From a virus: a DNA stretch of 48,101 bases. Position numbers and translations under genes: made by a program. The DNA lies in IMG/VR virus record IMGVR_UViG_3300045918_000141, positions 1 to 48,101 of that record, one strand, 5' to 3'. The notes under the pieces were generated by a model, which ran no database searches, was not told where the DNA came from, and was given only the letters and a program-made list of their open reading frames with translations. Below, piece by piece: positions 1 to 8,065 of this stretch (the stretch's first letter is position 1; each line of letters opens with the position of its first letter).

Positions 1-76
1 TGCTAAAGATAGGGAGGCCGACCTTGCCACAATGAGGATGTTAGCTGCGAAACACAAAGTGACCATAGTAGTTTAA
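1..76 (+). CDS. C-terminal end of an upstream gene (partial)
   Basis: The frame starting at base 2 is open from the window edge to a TAA at 74-76 and encodes about 24 residues ending in HKVTIVV. It lies 19 bases before the Hen1 start on the same strand, so it is probably the tail of the preceding gene in the operon. Too little is present to suggest a function, and a chance open frame cannot be excluded. Confidence 0.45.
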   Translation, partial: AKDREADLATMRMLAAKHKVTIVV

Positions 77-95
77 CGAACGTAGGGAGACTTCA

Positions 96-1376
96 ATGTC
101 TATATTGAAAGTAGGGTCTAATAACCCCAAGTTGTCTTTTATTTTGTCCAAAAATCCAGCAACCATCCGCACCTCGCTGGAGCCTTTTACAAGAGATCTT
201 CGTAAAGGAAAACTATATGGTTGGTTTAATAAAGCAGATGATTCAGAGTTCAAACTCCTATTTAAGGATTCAGACACTGAAGTCTCTTTTGTAAGTTTTA
301 GCGAATGGGAATACCTTGATAAAACCAGGTACAGCAGCCCATATCTCCCAATAGGCATGGTGACTACTGCATTAGCCTCAGCTCTCAAGAAAGAGAGTGA
401 GTTTGATACACCGGAATTCACTAGCTACGTTGAGACAGTAATCAAGGTTTCAAACCCTAAGATTGCTTCAGCTTGTGCTCGTCACTTCGTGAACATGGCT
501 AAAATCGAGATGGGGATTCTATCCGGACAAATGTACACCATACATATCGAGGGTAACTCGGTACAGACTATTCTGAACGTGATGGTTGTATTCTGTCTCA
601 TTCAGGCTATGTACGATAAAGAGTGTTACATTGACATGAACGCTTCTGCAATCGAGTTCTACATTCGTGCGCTGAACCGTGTCAATGCACCGTACTTCAT
701 CCGTTACCTGTTCAACCGCACCGTGTTCTCGGATAAGCATACGTTCAACACGTATCGTGAAAGTATGCAACTAGCCGGCACTGTGATGAATTATGGTGAC
801 ACTCGCAGACACCGCTTTGATGCAGTGGCCGAGATACTAAAAGGTGGAGAGCGTTTAGTAGACGTTGGATGTGGAGAGTTGTTCTTCTCCAAACGCCTAG
901 CTAAAAAGTATGGCATGGTAGATGCATTTGATGCTGATCCAGTGGTGGCAGAAGACAGCACTGGAAAAGCTAAAGGTTGGGGGCTGGAAAACGTTGTAGT
1001 TACCTGTGAGGAGATCAATGCAGGATATGTTGATACGGCTGCTTATATGCTAGAAGGGGCGGATATCTTACTCACTGAAGTGATTGAGCACATGGAATTG
1101 GATCAAGCCATGTCGTTACTTCGAGCCCTGTTGAAAACCGACTACAACCAGATTGTAATCACCGTTCCTAATAAGGACTTCAACGTCAACTATGACATCT
1201 CAGAAGAAGGCTCTCGTCACAGCGACCATAAGTGGGAACTCGGTACTAGTAAGTTCAGTGAGGTACTGACTCAGCATGGCATCCTCCCAGATGACCTACG
1301 TGGAATTGGTGACAGCGTAGACGGTATCCATTCCTCTATCCTGTTACATTTTAAGAAAAAGGAGGTAATAGCATGA
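96..1376 (+). CDS. hen1: Hen1-type RNA 3'-terminal ribose 2'-O-methyltransferase
   Basis: 426 aa. The C-terminal half is a SAM-dependent methyltransferase with a glycine-rich motif near residues 256-260 (DVGCG). It has the two metal-binding clusters typical of Hen1: E328-V-I-E331-H332 and R-H375-S-D-H378. The first 220 residues align by eye with the bacterial Hen1 N-terminal domain (a KNP-containing stretch near residue 20 and YSSPYLPIGMV near 80); in bacteria this domain activates the Pnkp ligase. Known role of the family: methylates the 2'-OH of the 3' end of a cleaved RNA before ligation, so the repaired bond cannot be cut again. The start has AGGGAG about 7 bases upstream. The stop overlaps the Pnkp start (ATGA), so the two are translationally coupled, as in bacterial RNA repair operons. 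Confidence 0.93.
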   Translation: MSILKVGSNNPKLSFILSKNPATIRTSLEPFTRDLRKGKLYGWFNKADDSEFKLLFKDSDTEVSFVSFSEWEYLDKTRYSSPYLPIGMVTTALASALKKESEFDTPEFTSYVETVIKVSNPKIASACARHFVNMAKIEMGILSGQMYTIHIEGNSVQTILNVMVVFCLIQAMYDKECYIDMNASAIEFYIRALNRVNAPYFIRYLFNRTVFSDKHTFNTYRESMQLAGTVMNYGDTRRHRFDAVAEILKGGERLVDVGCGELFFSKRLAKKYGMVDAFDADPVVAEDSTGKAKGWGLENVVVTCEEINAGYVDTAAYMLEGADILLTEVIEHMELDQAMSLLRALLKTDYNQIVITVPNKDFNVNYDISEEGSRHSDHKWELGTSKFSEVLTQHGILPDDLRGIGDSVDGIHSSILLHFKKKEVIA

Positions 1377-3853
1377 CCGCCGTTGCTTTGAAAAAGAGTC
1401 AAGTTCAGATCTCAGCGCCATTAAACACGGTGTTCATTCTGGCTGGACCTTCTCGTTGTGGTAAGACTACATTCGCTTGGAACTTGGCGGCTGAGTTGGA
1501 GAAGGGATATCTGAAGCTGTTTAATGAGATTAAGGTAGGCCTGCGTCCAGTCTCTGTTCTTACTAGTGATGCTTACCGCAGTGTGCTTACCGGTAAGGAA
1601 ACCCCTAGTTATTGTACTACTGAGATGCAGGAACTGTCTGAGCAAGCTTTCCAACTTCTGTTCGCAGAGTTAAAGGCCTTCACCTCTTTCCCCGTCAATA
1701 CTCCATACGTCATTGTGGACACGACGGGATTGGATCCTTGGTTCCGCAATGAAGTATCTAGGATTGCCAAGGATGCATGTTACCATGTGCAACTAGTCCT
1801 GTTTGACCTGCCTCATTCTGAGTTTTATGACGCTATACCGGAAGGCCGTGAGCACAAGTATCGTGTTGTTATTGCAGCTCAAGCAAAACGATTCAAGACT
1901 GAGGTGATGCCATCTACCCGTTCTAAAGACTACGACGCTGTATATCGTATGCGTCATCGTATCAATCAGAGTCCTAACGTGGAAGGCGGCTTTGTTGTAA
2001 CCGTTGATTCTAACGGGTTGGCCATGTTACCTAACTACACTCTGGAGGGTGATGATACGTTTGTGATAGTAGGTGACGTCCACGAACATAACACCGCTCT
2101 GATGGATATGTTACGGATTGTAGACTCAACCTATACTCATGACAATGTGCGTATAGTACTGATCGGTGACTACTTGGACAAAGGTGGTTTCACTAAGGAG
2201 ATAGTTGACACGGTGTGGACTCTGGTAAACGCCAGGGGTGCCATAGTAGTGCGTGCCAATCATGAGAACTACGTTGTGAAACGTATCCTCGGTGAGATTG
2301 ATCCCAACTTGGACTTAGAAGCTAAATCCTTCAGTTCATTAGGATTCTTGCTCAAGCCGGAAAACCAAGAGTACGCTGATAAGGTGGTAGAGATATGGGC
2401 ACGTTCCGTACCTTACTTGAAGCTAACTCGTATCAACGCTCCAACCGTGTACGTAACTCACGCACCATGCAAGAACGAGTTCATCGGCAAGGTGTCAGAC
2501 TTCGCCCAACGTGAACAACGTAACTTGCGTAGGTTTATGGCTGATGATGCCCGCCCTCATTATGAGTTCTTATTCACTGAAGCTAAGGGTAACCACCCTA
2601 TGCACATAATGGGCCATGTAGCTCATTGTTCTCAGCGGATCAACTATAAGAACAAGTATATGCTGGATACTGGTGCCGTCTACGGAGGTAAGTTATCGGC
2701 AATGGTGATCATGGCTGAACAAGACCGTTTGATTCAAGTTGATTGTGAAAAACTGTTTGAGTACGAGGAAAAGGCTCTTCGTACCGATGCAGTAACTCCG
2801 ATCAAAGTGGAACAAGAGTTCAGTTTGAAACAGTATGACTTGTCGGATGACGACTTGAAGACTCTGCGCAGGTTGGAAAACTCACGAGTGCAGTACGTGT
2901 CTGGTACAATGGCTCCGGCTCGTTCTACCAAGGATGACATCGAGTCCCTAGAAGAGGCATTGAAGTACTTCAAGGACTACGGTGTTGAGGAGGTTGTCAT
3001 TGAGCCTAAGTACATGGGCTCTCGTGGCCAACTCTATCTGTATCGTGATACTCCTGAGAAGTCTTTCGCTGTGTCTCGTAATGGGTATGTAGTTCACCAG
3101 GATGGTATTCAGAAGCTGATCAGTGACGCCTTCGATAAATTCGTTAAACTAGACTTCTGGAAAAGCGAGTTGATCCTAGACTGTGAGCTGATGCCTTGGT
3201 CTCTACTGGGTGCTGGTCTCATTAATAGAGACTTTCAGGCTTACGGTGATCTGGTTCTCAATGAGCTGACTGATTTGGATCATGATGAAGAGCTAGCTAA
3301 ACTCACGTTGCATAAAGAGTTGAAACTGGATGAACGTCAAGAGTTCCTCAATGTCTTCTTTCAACAGTTGGCGTTGTATGGGGAAGTTGGGGAGCCTCAC
3401 GCTAAACCATTCTCAATACTTAGTATTGATGGGGTGGAGCAGGTTACAACCATGAGTGCAGATGAGGCTTACAGCAAGGTCTCTGACGATGAGTTTATCG
3501 TTGTAAACACTGCAGTAGGTTTGCTGGAAGCTCAGGAGTTCTTCAATAAGAAGACTACAGCCGAAGGTATGGAGGGCATCGTAGTTAAGCCTCGTTACTA
3601 CAAGCCGGAAGTTGCACCGTACATGAAGGTTCGGAACAAATCCTACCTCACAATTGTCTACGGTTATGATTTTTGGCTACGTTACGATAAGCTTTGCGAA
3701 CAGAAAAAAACTAATGGTAAAATGCGTACTTCTATCAAGGAGCACGAATTGACCTTGGCTTTGCTGAGCGACAAAGGTGAACGTAGAACCGAACTCATGG
3801 TTAAGATGATTGCTGAGCTGGGTAAGGAAAAAGGTCTGGATCCACGTTTGTAA
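1373..3853 (+). CDS. pnkp: Pnkp: polynucleotide kinase-phosphatase-ligase
   Basis: 826 aa, close to the usual bacterial Pnkp length. Three modules are visible in order. Kinase: P-loop GPSRCGKT with K31, followed by SDAYR. Metallophosphatase: GDVHEH at 234-239, then GDYLDKG, a NHE motif and MGHVAH; the family usually has G-C after GDVH, here E-H. RNA ligase: nucleotidyl lysine K546 in KYMGSR, motif III-like LDCELMPW, motif IV EGMEGIVVK and motif V KVRNKSY. Known role: trims 2',3'-cyclic phosphate ends, phosphorylates 5'-OH ends and, with Hen1, seals broken RNAs such as tRNAs cut by ribotoxins. The start follows a strong AAAGGAGG site and overlaps hen1 by 4 bases. All active-site motifs are present, so it looks functional. 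Confidence 0.95.
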   Translation: MTAVALKKSQVQISAPLNTVFILAGPSRCGKTTFAWNLAAELEKGYLKLFNEIKVGLRPVSVLTSDAYRSVLTGKETPSYCTTEMQELSEQAFQLLFAELKAFTSFPVNTPYVIVDTTGLDPWFRNEVSRIAKDACYHVQLVLFDLPHSEFYDAIPEGREHKYRVVIAAQAKRFKTEVMPSTRSKDYDAVYRMRHRINQSPNVEGGFVVTVDSNGLAMLPNYTLEGDDTFVIVGDVHEHNTALMDMLRIVDSTYTHDNVRIVLIGDYLDKGGFTKEIVDTVWTLVNARGAIVVRANHENYVVKRILGEIDPNLDLEAKSFSSLGFLLKPENQEYADKVVEIWARSVPYLKLTRINAPTVYVTHAPCKNEFIGKVSDFAQREQRNLRRFMADDARPHYEFLFTEAKGNHPMHIMGHVAHCSQRINYKNKYMLDTGAVYGGKLSAMVIMAEQDRLIQVDCEKLFEYEEKALRTDAVTPIKVEQEFSLKQYDLSDDDLKTLRRLENSRVQYVSGTMAPARSTKDDIESLEEALKYFKDYGVEEVVIEPKYMGSRGQLYLYRDTPEKSFAVSRNGYVVHQDGIQKLISDAFDKFVKLDFWKSELILDCELMPWSLLGAGLINRDFQAYGDLVLNELTDLDHDEELAKLTLHKELKLDERQEFLNVFFQQLALYGEVGEPHAKPFSILSIDGVEQVTTMSADEAYSKVSDDEFIVVNTAVGLLEAQEFFNKKTTAEGMEGIVVKPRYYKPEVAPYMKVRNKSYLTIVYGYDFWLRYDKLCEQKKTNGKMRTSIKEHELTLALLSDKGERRTELMVKMIAELGKEKGLDPRL

Positions 3854-3932
3854 CAGTAAGTGCACTTCGTCAGGCCCTTGTTTACTCAGGGGTTTGACTA
3901 GGTAACACTAAAACTAACTGAAAGGAGATAAC
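3854..3932 (+). other. Short gap with a weak hairpin
   Basis: This spacer holds a weak CCC(T)/(A)GGG hairpin around 3882-3898 without a clear U-tract, and then the AAAGGAG ribosome-binding site of the next gene. I see no promoter matching the recurrent GGTATAA motif here, so read-through from Pnkp is likely. Confidence 0.3.
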
Positions 3933-4187
3933 ATGATTCATGTGAACTTAAAAGAGAAGTGTCTAGTAGATGGAGACACTGGAGAAATTTTACGACCGGA
4001 GTGCTTTGACTACCTGAGTCAATACTGCTCATTCATCGAAGAGCGTGGGCACAAGGGTGCTTCTCAGTCCTTACTACGTCGGGTCTTTGACGGAGAGAAG
4101 GTCATTTCAAAGATGATTGACTTTTACCAGAAACATGAGGCCAAGGGTGATTTCAATCATAGACACCCGTTGCAACCATCTCAATAA
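3933..4187 (+). CDS. Small hypothetical protein
   Basis: 84 aa, with a strong AAAGGAG site about 5 bases before the ATG. It is soluble by composition, with no membrane segment. It starts MIHVNLKEKCLVDGDTGEIL and ends in a His/Pro-rich tail. I do not recognise a family. It directly follows Pnkp and is probably in the same transcription unit, so a role near RNA repair is possible only by position. Confidence 0.75.
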   Translation: MIHVNLKEKCLVDGDTGEILRPECFDYLSQYCSFIEERGHKGASQSLLRRVFDGEKVISKMIDFYQKHEAKGDFNHRHPLQPSQ

Positions 4188-4208
4188 TACGAATATTTGC
4201 GGTATAAG
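4182..4208 (+). promoter_or_regulatory. Phage promoter, GGTATAAG type
   Basis: CTCAATAATA followed by GGTATAAG at 4201-4208, with the TCAA element 19 bases before GGTATAA. The same spacing occurs at 14730, 15109 and 16370. It would drive the gene-free structured region 4210-4620 and then the gene at 4641. Confidence 0.55.
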
Positions 4209-4209
4209 A

Positions 4210-4620
4210 AATTTGTGAGTATAGTATATATCCACTTATCTAAGGCCCATAGTTTCGACTAGTGGTGTTAAAGGTATCGGTGGTGAGTGAAGTGTTACAC
4301 TTTACGGTTACCACTCTTCATCAAAGCACTACCAATTTCCTTCGTCATTGGTAGCAGCAGGTGGAGAGCGAGCTCGAGATCTATTAGTACTTATACTATT
4401 GATAAGCTTCGAAGAGCTAAACCAATTTCCTATCGGAAATCAGTATACACACAAGTTTCAAAGTTTCACCTTTTGTATTTTGTACGTGTACGCACGTCGT
4501 ATAGAGCTACTCTATACTTGGATTGCGCACATCAGCTGAGAACGTCCCTACCAACCTAGGGGTTGTCCGGGCCGTGCTCGAGATGTGCATAAGGCATGAT
4601 GAGAAAAGGCATTAGATTTT
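4210..4620 (+). ncRNA. Candidate structured non-coding RNA region
   Basis: About 410 bases without a credible gene but dense in perfect inverted repeats. 4280-4314: GTGGTGA + GTGAAGTG, loop TTA, returning CACTTTAC + TTACCAC. 4329-4354: CTACCAAT / ATTGGTAG. 4425-4440: ATTTCC-TATC-GGAAAT. 4484-4497: ACGTG-TACG-CACGT. 4499-4517: GTATAGAG-CTA-CTCTATAC. 4546-4561: CCCTA / TAGGG, which competes with CAACC / GGTTG at 4552-4565. The 11-mer ACCAATTTCCT occurs twice (4331 and 4421). A promoter lies just upstream. The two open frames here (90 and 63 codons) lack ribosome-binding sites and run through the stems. The RNA boundaries are not defined by sequence alone. Confidence 0.55.
4499..4517 (+). repeat. 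TAGAG-N3-CTCTA hairpin, copy 1
   Basis: Perfect 8-bp stem GTATAGAG/CTCTATAC with loop CTA. It is preceded, after one base, by a separate 5-bp hairpin (4484-4497). The same layout, hairpin then one base then GTATAGAG-N3-CTCTATAC, recurs at 15962-15997 with a different first hairpin. Confidence 0.8.
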
Positions 4621-4640
4621 TAACTTAACCAGGAGTACGC

Positions 4641-5015
4641 ATGTCTGAAGAAACTGCAGAATTCATCGACCGCATAGTAGAAGGCGTAGATGAGATTGAT
4701 CAAGAGATAATAATGGTTAACCCTGTTATGTCAAAGAAGGAACTCAACGCCCCTTCAAATCCTGTCGAGGATAGATACGGCAGGCCTCGCTGGATTAGAA
4801 CCCGCATGTGTTACTGTAGGGATTCACGTGTAGATTCATGTAACATTATCATGAGAAGTAGTTGTCCTTCGGAAACTTTGGACAAAACTCAACGTACGGC
4901 TGGTAAATGGCTTTGGGCTTCAAACCCGGATTTCAACGCTACTCCAGTGAACGAAGAGGGTGAGTCAGCAGAAGTAGAAGCAACTAACGATTCTGGAACA
5001 ATCGTAATTAGCTAA
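4641..5015 (+). CDS. Hypothetical protein with four clustered cysteines
   Basis: 124 aa. The start has AGGAG about 6 bases upstream. The acidic N-terminus is followed by a basic middle section with CYCRDSRVDSC and RSSCP near residues 57-75, which could bind a metal; the C-terminal 30 residues are acidic and probably disordered. I do not recognise a family. It is followed by a strong hairpin, so it may end its transcription unit. Confidence 0.7.
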   Translation: MSEETAEFIDRIVEGVDEIDQEIIMVNPVMSKKELNAPSNPVEDRYGRPRWIRTRMCYCRDSRVDSCNIIMRSSCPSETLDKTQRTAGKWLWASNPDFNATPVNEEGESAEVEATNDSGTIVIS

Positions 5016-5031
5016 ATATTTTCTTCAATGT

Positions 5032-5064
5032 CAACAGGATGTTACACGCATCCTGTTGATTTCA
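5032..5064 (+). terminator. Hairpin terminator candidate
   Basis: Perfect 11-bp inverted repeat TCAACAGGATG / CATCCTGTTGA with loop TTACACG, followed by TTTCATTGGATTTT. It sits 17 bases after the stop of the preceding gene and before the ribonucleotide reductase leader. The U-tract is interrupted, so an RNA-stability or processing role is an alternative. Confidence 0.6.
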
Positions 5065-5111
5065 TTGGATTTTAAAACCTTGTTTTTTAGATAAATTTGT
5101 ATTAACATAAC

Positions 5112-5137
5112 AGTTCACTGAAAAATTCTGGTATGTT
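5112..5137 (+). promoter_or_regulatory. Weaker promoter before nrdJ
   Basis: GTTCACTG then, after a spacer, TGGTATG at 5129-5135. This is a degenerate match to the recurrent TCAAYTTA...GGTATAA motif with the expected spacing. It lies about 40 bases before the nrdJ start. No cobalamin riboswitch is evident in this 157-base leader. Confidence 0.4.
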
Positions 5138-5172
5138 TTTGGTAGTAGAAGTACCCACATAATAATAACGAG

Positions 5173-7782
5173 ATGGAAATGATAATAGAACAACGAGATA
5201 CAACTCAGGCAGTACAATCAACTTCACAAACAGTTTTTGAAGACGGATTCTCAGAAGAAATCTGGGCCTCTACTTATAAAGACCACAACGATAAAGATGT
5301 AAATGATACGATGTTGCGAGTAGCCACCGCCGTCGCATCAATGGAAAAAACATCAGATTTACAGAGGGAGTGGACGGATAAGTTCTACGACCTACTTAGT
5401 GGATTCAAAGCCACTTCTGGCGGACGCATTTATGCTAACGCGGGAACTGAGTGGAAGTCTACTACTCTTATGAATTGTTATGTTGCTCCAAGGGCCTCAC
5501 ACGATATTGACTCCCTTAACAACATAATGAAGACTCTGAATGATCAGGCTAACACCCTTAAATCAGAGGGTGGCTGGGGGGAGAACTTTAGCTACATACG
5601 TCCTAGAGGATCCTTCATTCATGGTATTGGAGTTGAGTCCCCCGGGGCAGTTAAGTACATGGAGCTGTTTGATAGGGCTTCCGATATCATCACCTCTGGG
5701 TCTGGTAAGAAATCTTCAAATAAAAGAGCTAAGGGTAAGATCCGTAAAGGCGCAATGATGGGAGTTTTAGACTGCTGGCACCCTGACCTTGTAGAATTCA
5801 TTACTGCTAAACAGCAACCCGGCCGCCTGTCTAAGTTTAATATCTCCGTTAATTGTACGGATGAGTTCATGGATAGAGTGGTACGTATTTCTGAACTTGA
5901 ATCTAGCGTAAACGATAGTGCAGCAGAAATCCAGGAATTAGATAAGTGGGACTTAATGTTCCCTGAAACTACTTTTGAAAAGTATAAACAAGAGTGGAAC
6001 GGGGATATAGGCCTGTGGAAATCTAAAGGATATCCTGTGGTTATCCATAACACGGTTTCTGTAAAGTGGTTGTGGAACCTGATCATGGAGTCCACCTACA
6101 ATAGGGCGGAACCTGGTATATTGTTCCTTGACCGTGCTAATTACTATGGCCCTTTGAATTACCTAGAAACCATATTTGCTACGAATCCTTGCGGAGAGCA
6201 AACATTGTCCCCAGGCAACGTATGTAACTTGGGTTCACTAAACCTTGTACACTTCTTGAACAACACAAGAACTGGTTTTGATCTGGAAAAAGTAAAGATG
6301 TACACTGAATACCTGGTAAGATTCTTAGATAACGTAAGTGATTTATCTAAGGCTCCATTACCTGAGTACGAGTTCTCCATGCGCAACAAAAGACGCATTG
6401 GGGTTGGTATTCTTGGGTGGGGCTCAGCATTGTATATGCTCAAGACGAGACTGGGGTCTGAAAAAGCAAACACTATTCGTGAAGACCTTATGAGGACTAT
6501 AGCCCAAACCTCCTACACGTATTCCGTAACCCTTGCAGAAGAAAAAGGCATGTTCCCATTATGTCAACCTGAGAAACACGTAGCCGGGGCTTTTGTTAAG
6601 AGTCTAGGACTACCTCAATCAGTATTGGATAGAATGGGAAAGACTGGTATCCGCAACAGCTCTCTACTGTCTATACAGCCTACTGGAAACACTTCCATAT
6701 TTGCAAACGTAGTGTCCGGAGGTTTAGAGCCGGTTTTCATGCATGAGTATATCCGCACTGTTATAGTTAACGCTATGCCAGATCACATATCTAAAGTAAC
6801 CCCTAGGTGGTTTGAGGGGGAGTGGTTTGAGACAGAGATGTTCAAACTTGCAAAAGAGGGTGATGAGGAAATCCTCCGTGGTATTGACCCTAATGGGATT
6901 GTTTATAAGATAGACAAGAACCGCGGATTAACTAAAGAGGTTCTGTGTGAGGACTACGGAGTCCGATTCATGAAGCGTATTGGTGAGTGGGATCCTACGG
7001 CAGACTGGGCAGCTACCACTGTTAGTATGTCAGTAAACGACCACGTCAATGACCTGACCGGATTTGCTAAGTGGATTGATTCCGCTATGAGCAAGACGGT
7101 TAACGTGCCTAATGAGTATCCGTTCACATCCTTTGGTGACATCTACTTAGATGCGTATAAGTCTAATTATGTGAAGGGCGTAACTACCTACCGGTCTGGA
7201 ACTATGACCTCAGTATTGGCTGCTAAAGATGAGCTTAACGCTGAATCTACTGATGAGGAGATAATCCTTAGTGATGTTAAGTTGCCTGATAGCTCCCCTG
7301 CAACTATGAAGATCCTTAAAGCAGAAGATCGTAAGTGGTACTTGACGATTATCTGGAATGAGGAACAGACTAGACCTTTCGCATTATTTGTGCACACCAA
7401 TAGCCATGAAAAGAGTGTAACTACTACTGGTGCTATGGAGCACTTAGTAGAGCTAGCTAGACGTAAGGGTATTCCCGAACGACACATTGAGGCAACAATG
7501 GATAAGAGCGGGGCAGATAGTAATGCCACTAAGATAGCCAGAGTTATAAGCATGTGTCTAAGACATGGTATTCTGATAAGGAACATTGTTCATACCCTGG
7601 ATCAGGTGGAGGATATCTTTGTGGGATCTTTCCTATTCCAAATTAAGAAGTTCCTATCTACCCTTATTAAAGATGGTGAGAAAGCGGAGGGTCAAAAGTG
7701 TGAGGTATGCGAATCTAGTAACATTATCTACAGCGAAGGATGCCAGAAGTGCGCAGACTGTGGAAGCAGCAAATGCGGCTAA
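5173..7782 (+). CDS. nrdJ: Class II (adenosylcobalamin-type) ribonucleotide reductase
   Basis: 869 aa. It reduces ribonucleotides to deoxyribonucleotides and needs no oxygen or separate radical subunit. The redox cysteine C102 (in LMNCYVAP) and C351 (in GNVCNLGSLNL) would pair. C340 with N338 and E342 (NPCGE) is the thiyl-radical site. The long C-terminal part (ARVISMCLRHGI) and the cysteine-rich end (CEVC, CQKCADC, KCG) match the B12-dependent NrdJ family rather than class Ia. The start is preceded only by AACGAG; the ATG six bases further in is an alternative. It works with ThyX, the deoxyribonucleotidase and the dUTPase in this window to supply dNTPs for phage replication. The host or medium must provide the cofactor. 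Confidence 0.93.
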   Translation: MEMIIEQRDTTQAVQSTSQTVFEDGFSEEIWASTYKDHNDKDVNDTMLRVATAVASMEKTSDLQREWTDKFYDLLSGFKATSGGRIYANAGTEWKSTTLMNCYVAPRASHDIDSLNNIMKTLNDQANTLKSEGGWGENFSYIRPRGSFIHGIGVESPGAVKYMELFDRASDIITSGSGKKSSNKRAKGKIRKGAMMGVLDCWHPDLVEFITAKQQPGRLSKFNISVNCTDEFMDRVVRISELESSVNDSAAEIQELDKWDLMFPETTFEKYKQEWNGDIGLWKSKGYPVVIHNTVSVKWLWNLIMESTYNRAEPGILFLDRANYYGPLNYLETIFATNPCGEQTLSPGNVCNLGSLNLVHFLNNTRTGFDLEKVKMYTEYLVRFLDNVSDLSKAPLPEYEFSMRNKRRIGVGILGWGSALYMLKTRLGSEKANTIREDLMRTIAQTSYTYSVTLAEEKGMFPLCQPEKHVAGAFVKSLGLPQSVLDRMGKTGIRNSSLLSIQPTGNTSIFANVVSGGLEPVFMHEYIRTVIVNAMPDHISKVTPRWFEGEWFETEMFKLAKEGDEEILRGIDPNGIVYKIDKNRGLTKEVLCEDYGVRFMKRIGEWDPTADWAATTVSMSVNDHVNDLTGFAKWIDSAMSKTVNVPNEYPFTSFGDIYLDAYKSNYVKGVTTYRSGTMTSVLAAKDELNAESTDEEIILSDVKLPDSSPATMKILKAEDRKWYLTIIWNEEQTRPFALFVHTNSHEKSVTTTGAMEHLVELARRKGIPERHIEATMDKSGADSNATKIARVISMCLRHGILIRNIVHTLDQVEDIFVGSFLFQIKKFLSTLIKDGEKAEGQKCEVCESSNIIYSEGCQKCADCGSSKCG

Positions 7783-7990
7783 TTCTATAGCCTGGCCAGA
7801 CCTGGAACTGCCTCCTATAAACCTATTATCACTTGGTAGGGAGGATTCTCCTTGTCAAGGTAGGTGTGTGTTGAGAGGTGGAGTATGTGAGGGCTGTCTG
7901 CGAACAAGCGATGAAATAACTGAGTGGACTCTATATGAGCCACATGAGAGGTTACAAGTGTTGAATAGGATTAATGGGGCTAGTAAGTAG
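7760..7990 (+). CDS. DUF1289-like small cysteine protein
   Basis: About 76 aa, with the DUF1289 pattern SPCxGxCxLxxGxCxGCxRTxDEIxxW followed by ER. The pattern starts in the first third of the protein. Members are small predicted metal- or Fe-S-binding proteins of unknown function. No ATG lies after the nrdJ stop, so the start is probably the GTG at 7760 (23 bases inside the nrdJ end, with AGAAG about 10 bases upstream); an ATG at 7673 would mean a 110-base overlap. It is probably translated by coupling to NrdJ. The family call is good, the start uncertain. Confidence 0.75.
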   Translation: MEAANAANSIAWPDLELPPINLLSLGREDSPCQGRCVLRGGVCEGCLRTSDEITEWTLYEPHERLQVLNRINGASK

Positions 7991-8046
7991 GGACTTACAC
8001 TTATCCAAGTGATACCTCTTCATATTTGATGAGGTCCCCCTTTTAT
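7988..8046 (+). terminator. Hairpin terminator after the nrdJ unit
   Basis: Nested stems: CACTT-ATCC-AAGTG at 8000-8013, then ACCTC.TCA / TGATGAGGT near 8016-8037, then CCCCC and TTTT. It lies between the DUF1289 stop and the resolvase start, so it is probably an intrinsic terminator. Confidence 0.5.
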
Positions 8047-8065
8047 CACAGTATAGGTACATTAT

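Noticed and set aside
4499-4517. N4-type single-strand hairpin promoter
   Set aside because: The 3-base loop and stem length are similar, but the loop sequences and the bases after the stem do not match, and no N4-type virion RNA polymerase is in this window; kept only as a remote alternative.
4287-4559. 90- and 63-codon overlapping plus-strand frames
   Set aside because: No ribosome-binding sites and both pass through six hairpins; the two frames overlap each other.
5016-5172. Cobalamin riboswitch before nrdJ
   Set aside because: The leader is only 157 bases and shows no B12-box-like sequence; the strong hairpin belongs to the end of the previous gene.
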